Positions 5,366-5,682 of a stretch of 5,682 nucleotides of DNA are shown in pieces. Both the position numbers and the translations under genes were made by a program. How positions within the stretch are numbered: the stretch's first letter is position 1; each line of letters starts with the position of its first letter. Source of the stretch: Bacillota bacterium (GTDB taxonomy: Bacteria; Bacillota; Clostridia; Oscillospirales; Ruminococcaceae); assembly GCA_023457175.1 (NCBI GenBank), contig JAEWMM010000316.1, positions 1 through 5,682 of the forward strand, given 5' to 3'. The notes under the pieces are model-generated. The model was not told where the DNA came from and searched no databases. It saw only the letters and a list, made by a program, of their open reading frames with translations.

Positions 5366-5682
5366 AATATAGCTGCGCGCTGCTGGCCGTCGCCGACATG
5401 GCGTGTGCCAAGCGCTTTTACTGCGAGCTGCTGGGAATGAGGGGCACATCTGATTTTGGTGCGAATGTAACGCTTTCTGACGTCCTTTCGCTGCAAACGC
5501 TGGAAAGCTGGCAGACGTTTATTGATAAACCCGCCGGTGAGATTCAGTTTGCGCATAACACCGCTGAGCTTTATTTTGAGGAGGATGATCTAAACGGCTT
5601 TCTTGAAAGGCTGGCAGTCTGGCCGGACATCCGCTATGTCCATCCGCTTAAGCAGCACGGCTGGGGTCAGCGGGTTGTACGG
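5362..5682 (+). CDS. VOC superfamily (glyoxalase/bleomycin resistance-like) protein, 3' end outside window
   Basis: The ATG overlaps the flavodoxin stop by 4 bp, and 107 codons run open to the window edge. The sequence has the vicinal oxygen chelate layout: a first strand and helix in VADMACAKRFYCELLGM (10-26), a strand with LSDVLSLQT (38-46), AELYFEEDDLNGFLERL (68-84), and the late HPLKQHGWGQRVVR (94-107), which in this family normally leads into YDPDGH and the last metal-binding strand. So roughly 20-30 residues are missing at the end. The first strand lacks the His that many members use as a metal ligand, so metal-dependent catalysis is doubtful; it might bind a ligand or antibiotic instead. 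Substrate cannot be inferred. It is the sixth gene of the operon, which may continue beyond the window. Confidence 0.85.
   Translation, partial: MKYSCALLAVADMACAKRFYCELLGMRGTSDFGANVTLSDVLSLQTLESWQTFIDKPAGEIQFAHNTAELYFEEDDLNGFLERLAVWPDIRYVHPLKQHGWGQRVVR

Noticed and set aside
4913..5449. 178-codon minus-strand frame opposite the flavodoxin-like gene, and similar long antisense frames at 5146-5556 and 3439-3957
   Set aside because: They are antisense shadows in GC-rich coding sequence. The plus-strand frames have clear family motifs and ribosome binding sites.

Overview
This is ordinary chromosomal DNA, most likely from an anaerobic Gram-positive bacterium of the Clostridia, perhaps near the Oscillospiraceae. 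The organism call is inference. It rests on strong AGGAGG-type ribosome binding sites, sigma-A-like promoter boxes, tightly overlapping genes, GC-rich coding sequence with AT-rich intergenic gaps, and the gene mix. I see no phage, transposon, CRISPR, rRNA or tRNA sequence.

Layout. (1) Bases 2-142 are the 3' end of a Cro/CI-type HTH regulator, followed by a perfect 21-bp hairpin terminator (210-255). (2) Bases 256-492 are a leader region with a promoter candidate and two mutually exclusive hairpins, the second followed by six Ts. It leads into a six-TM acetate uptake transporter (GPR1/FUN34/SatP family, 493-1098). (3) Bases 1099-1423 hold no gene. They contain a structured, terminator-like element (1191-1243), a short direct repeat and a perfect 18-bp hairpin terminator (1347-1394) between two convergent genes. 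(4) Bases 1424-2386 on the minus strand encode a fused MsrA-MsrB methionine sulfoxide reductase with its own extended -10 promoter. (5) Bases 2387-2649 are a divergent intergenic region. (6) From 2650 to the window end runs a compact plus-strand operon: MmcQ/YjbR-like protein, YaiI/YqxD (DUF188) protein, ThpR RNA 2',3'-cyclic phosphodiesterase, a tandem GNAT acetyltransferase, a small flavodoxin-like protein, and a VOC/glyoxalase-like protein cut by the window edge. Nearly every junction is a 1- to 4-bp overlap or a 4-bp gap, so the genes are probably co-transcribed and translationally coupled.

The clearest anomaly is in the acetyltransferase gene. Its second GNAT domain is interrupted by a single in-frame TAA (4726-4728), exactly where the family normally has a Tyr. 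The reading frame then continues undisturbed for 79 codons to a TAA four bases before the next gene. This points to a recent nonsense mutation or a base-call error, leaving the first domain whole and the second without its acetyl-CoA loop.

The operon genes look like a housekeeping or accessory set (RNA end processing, small-molecule acetylation, flavin redox) and do not form a recognisable pathway. I found no convincing undescribed system. The transporter leader with its attenuator-like hairpins is the best candidate for unrecognised regulation.
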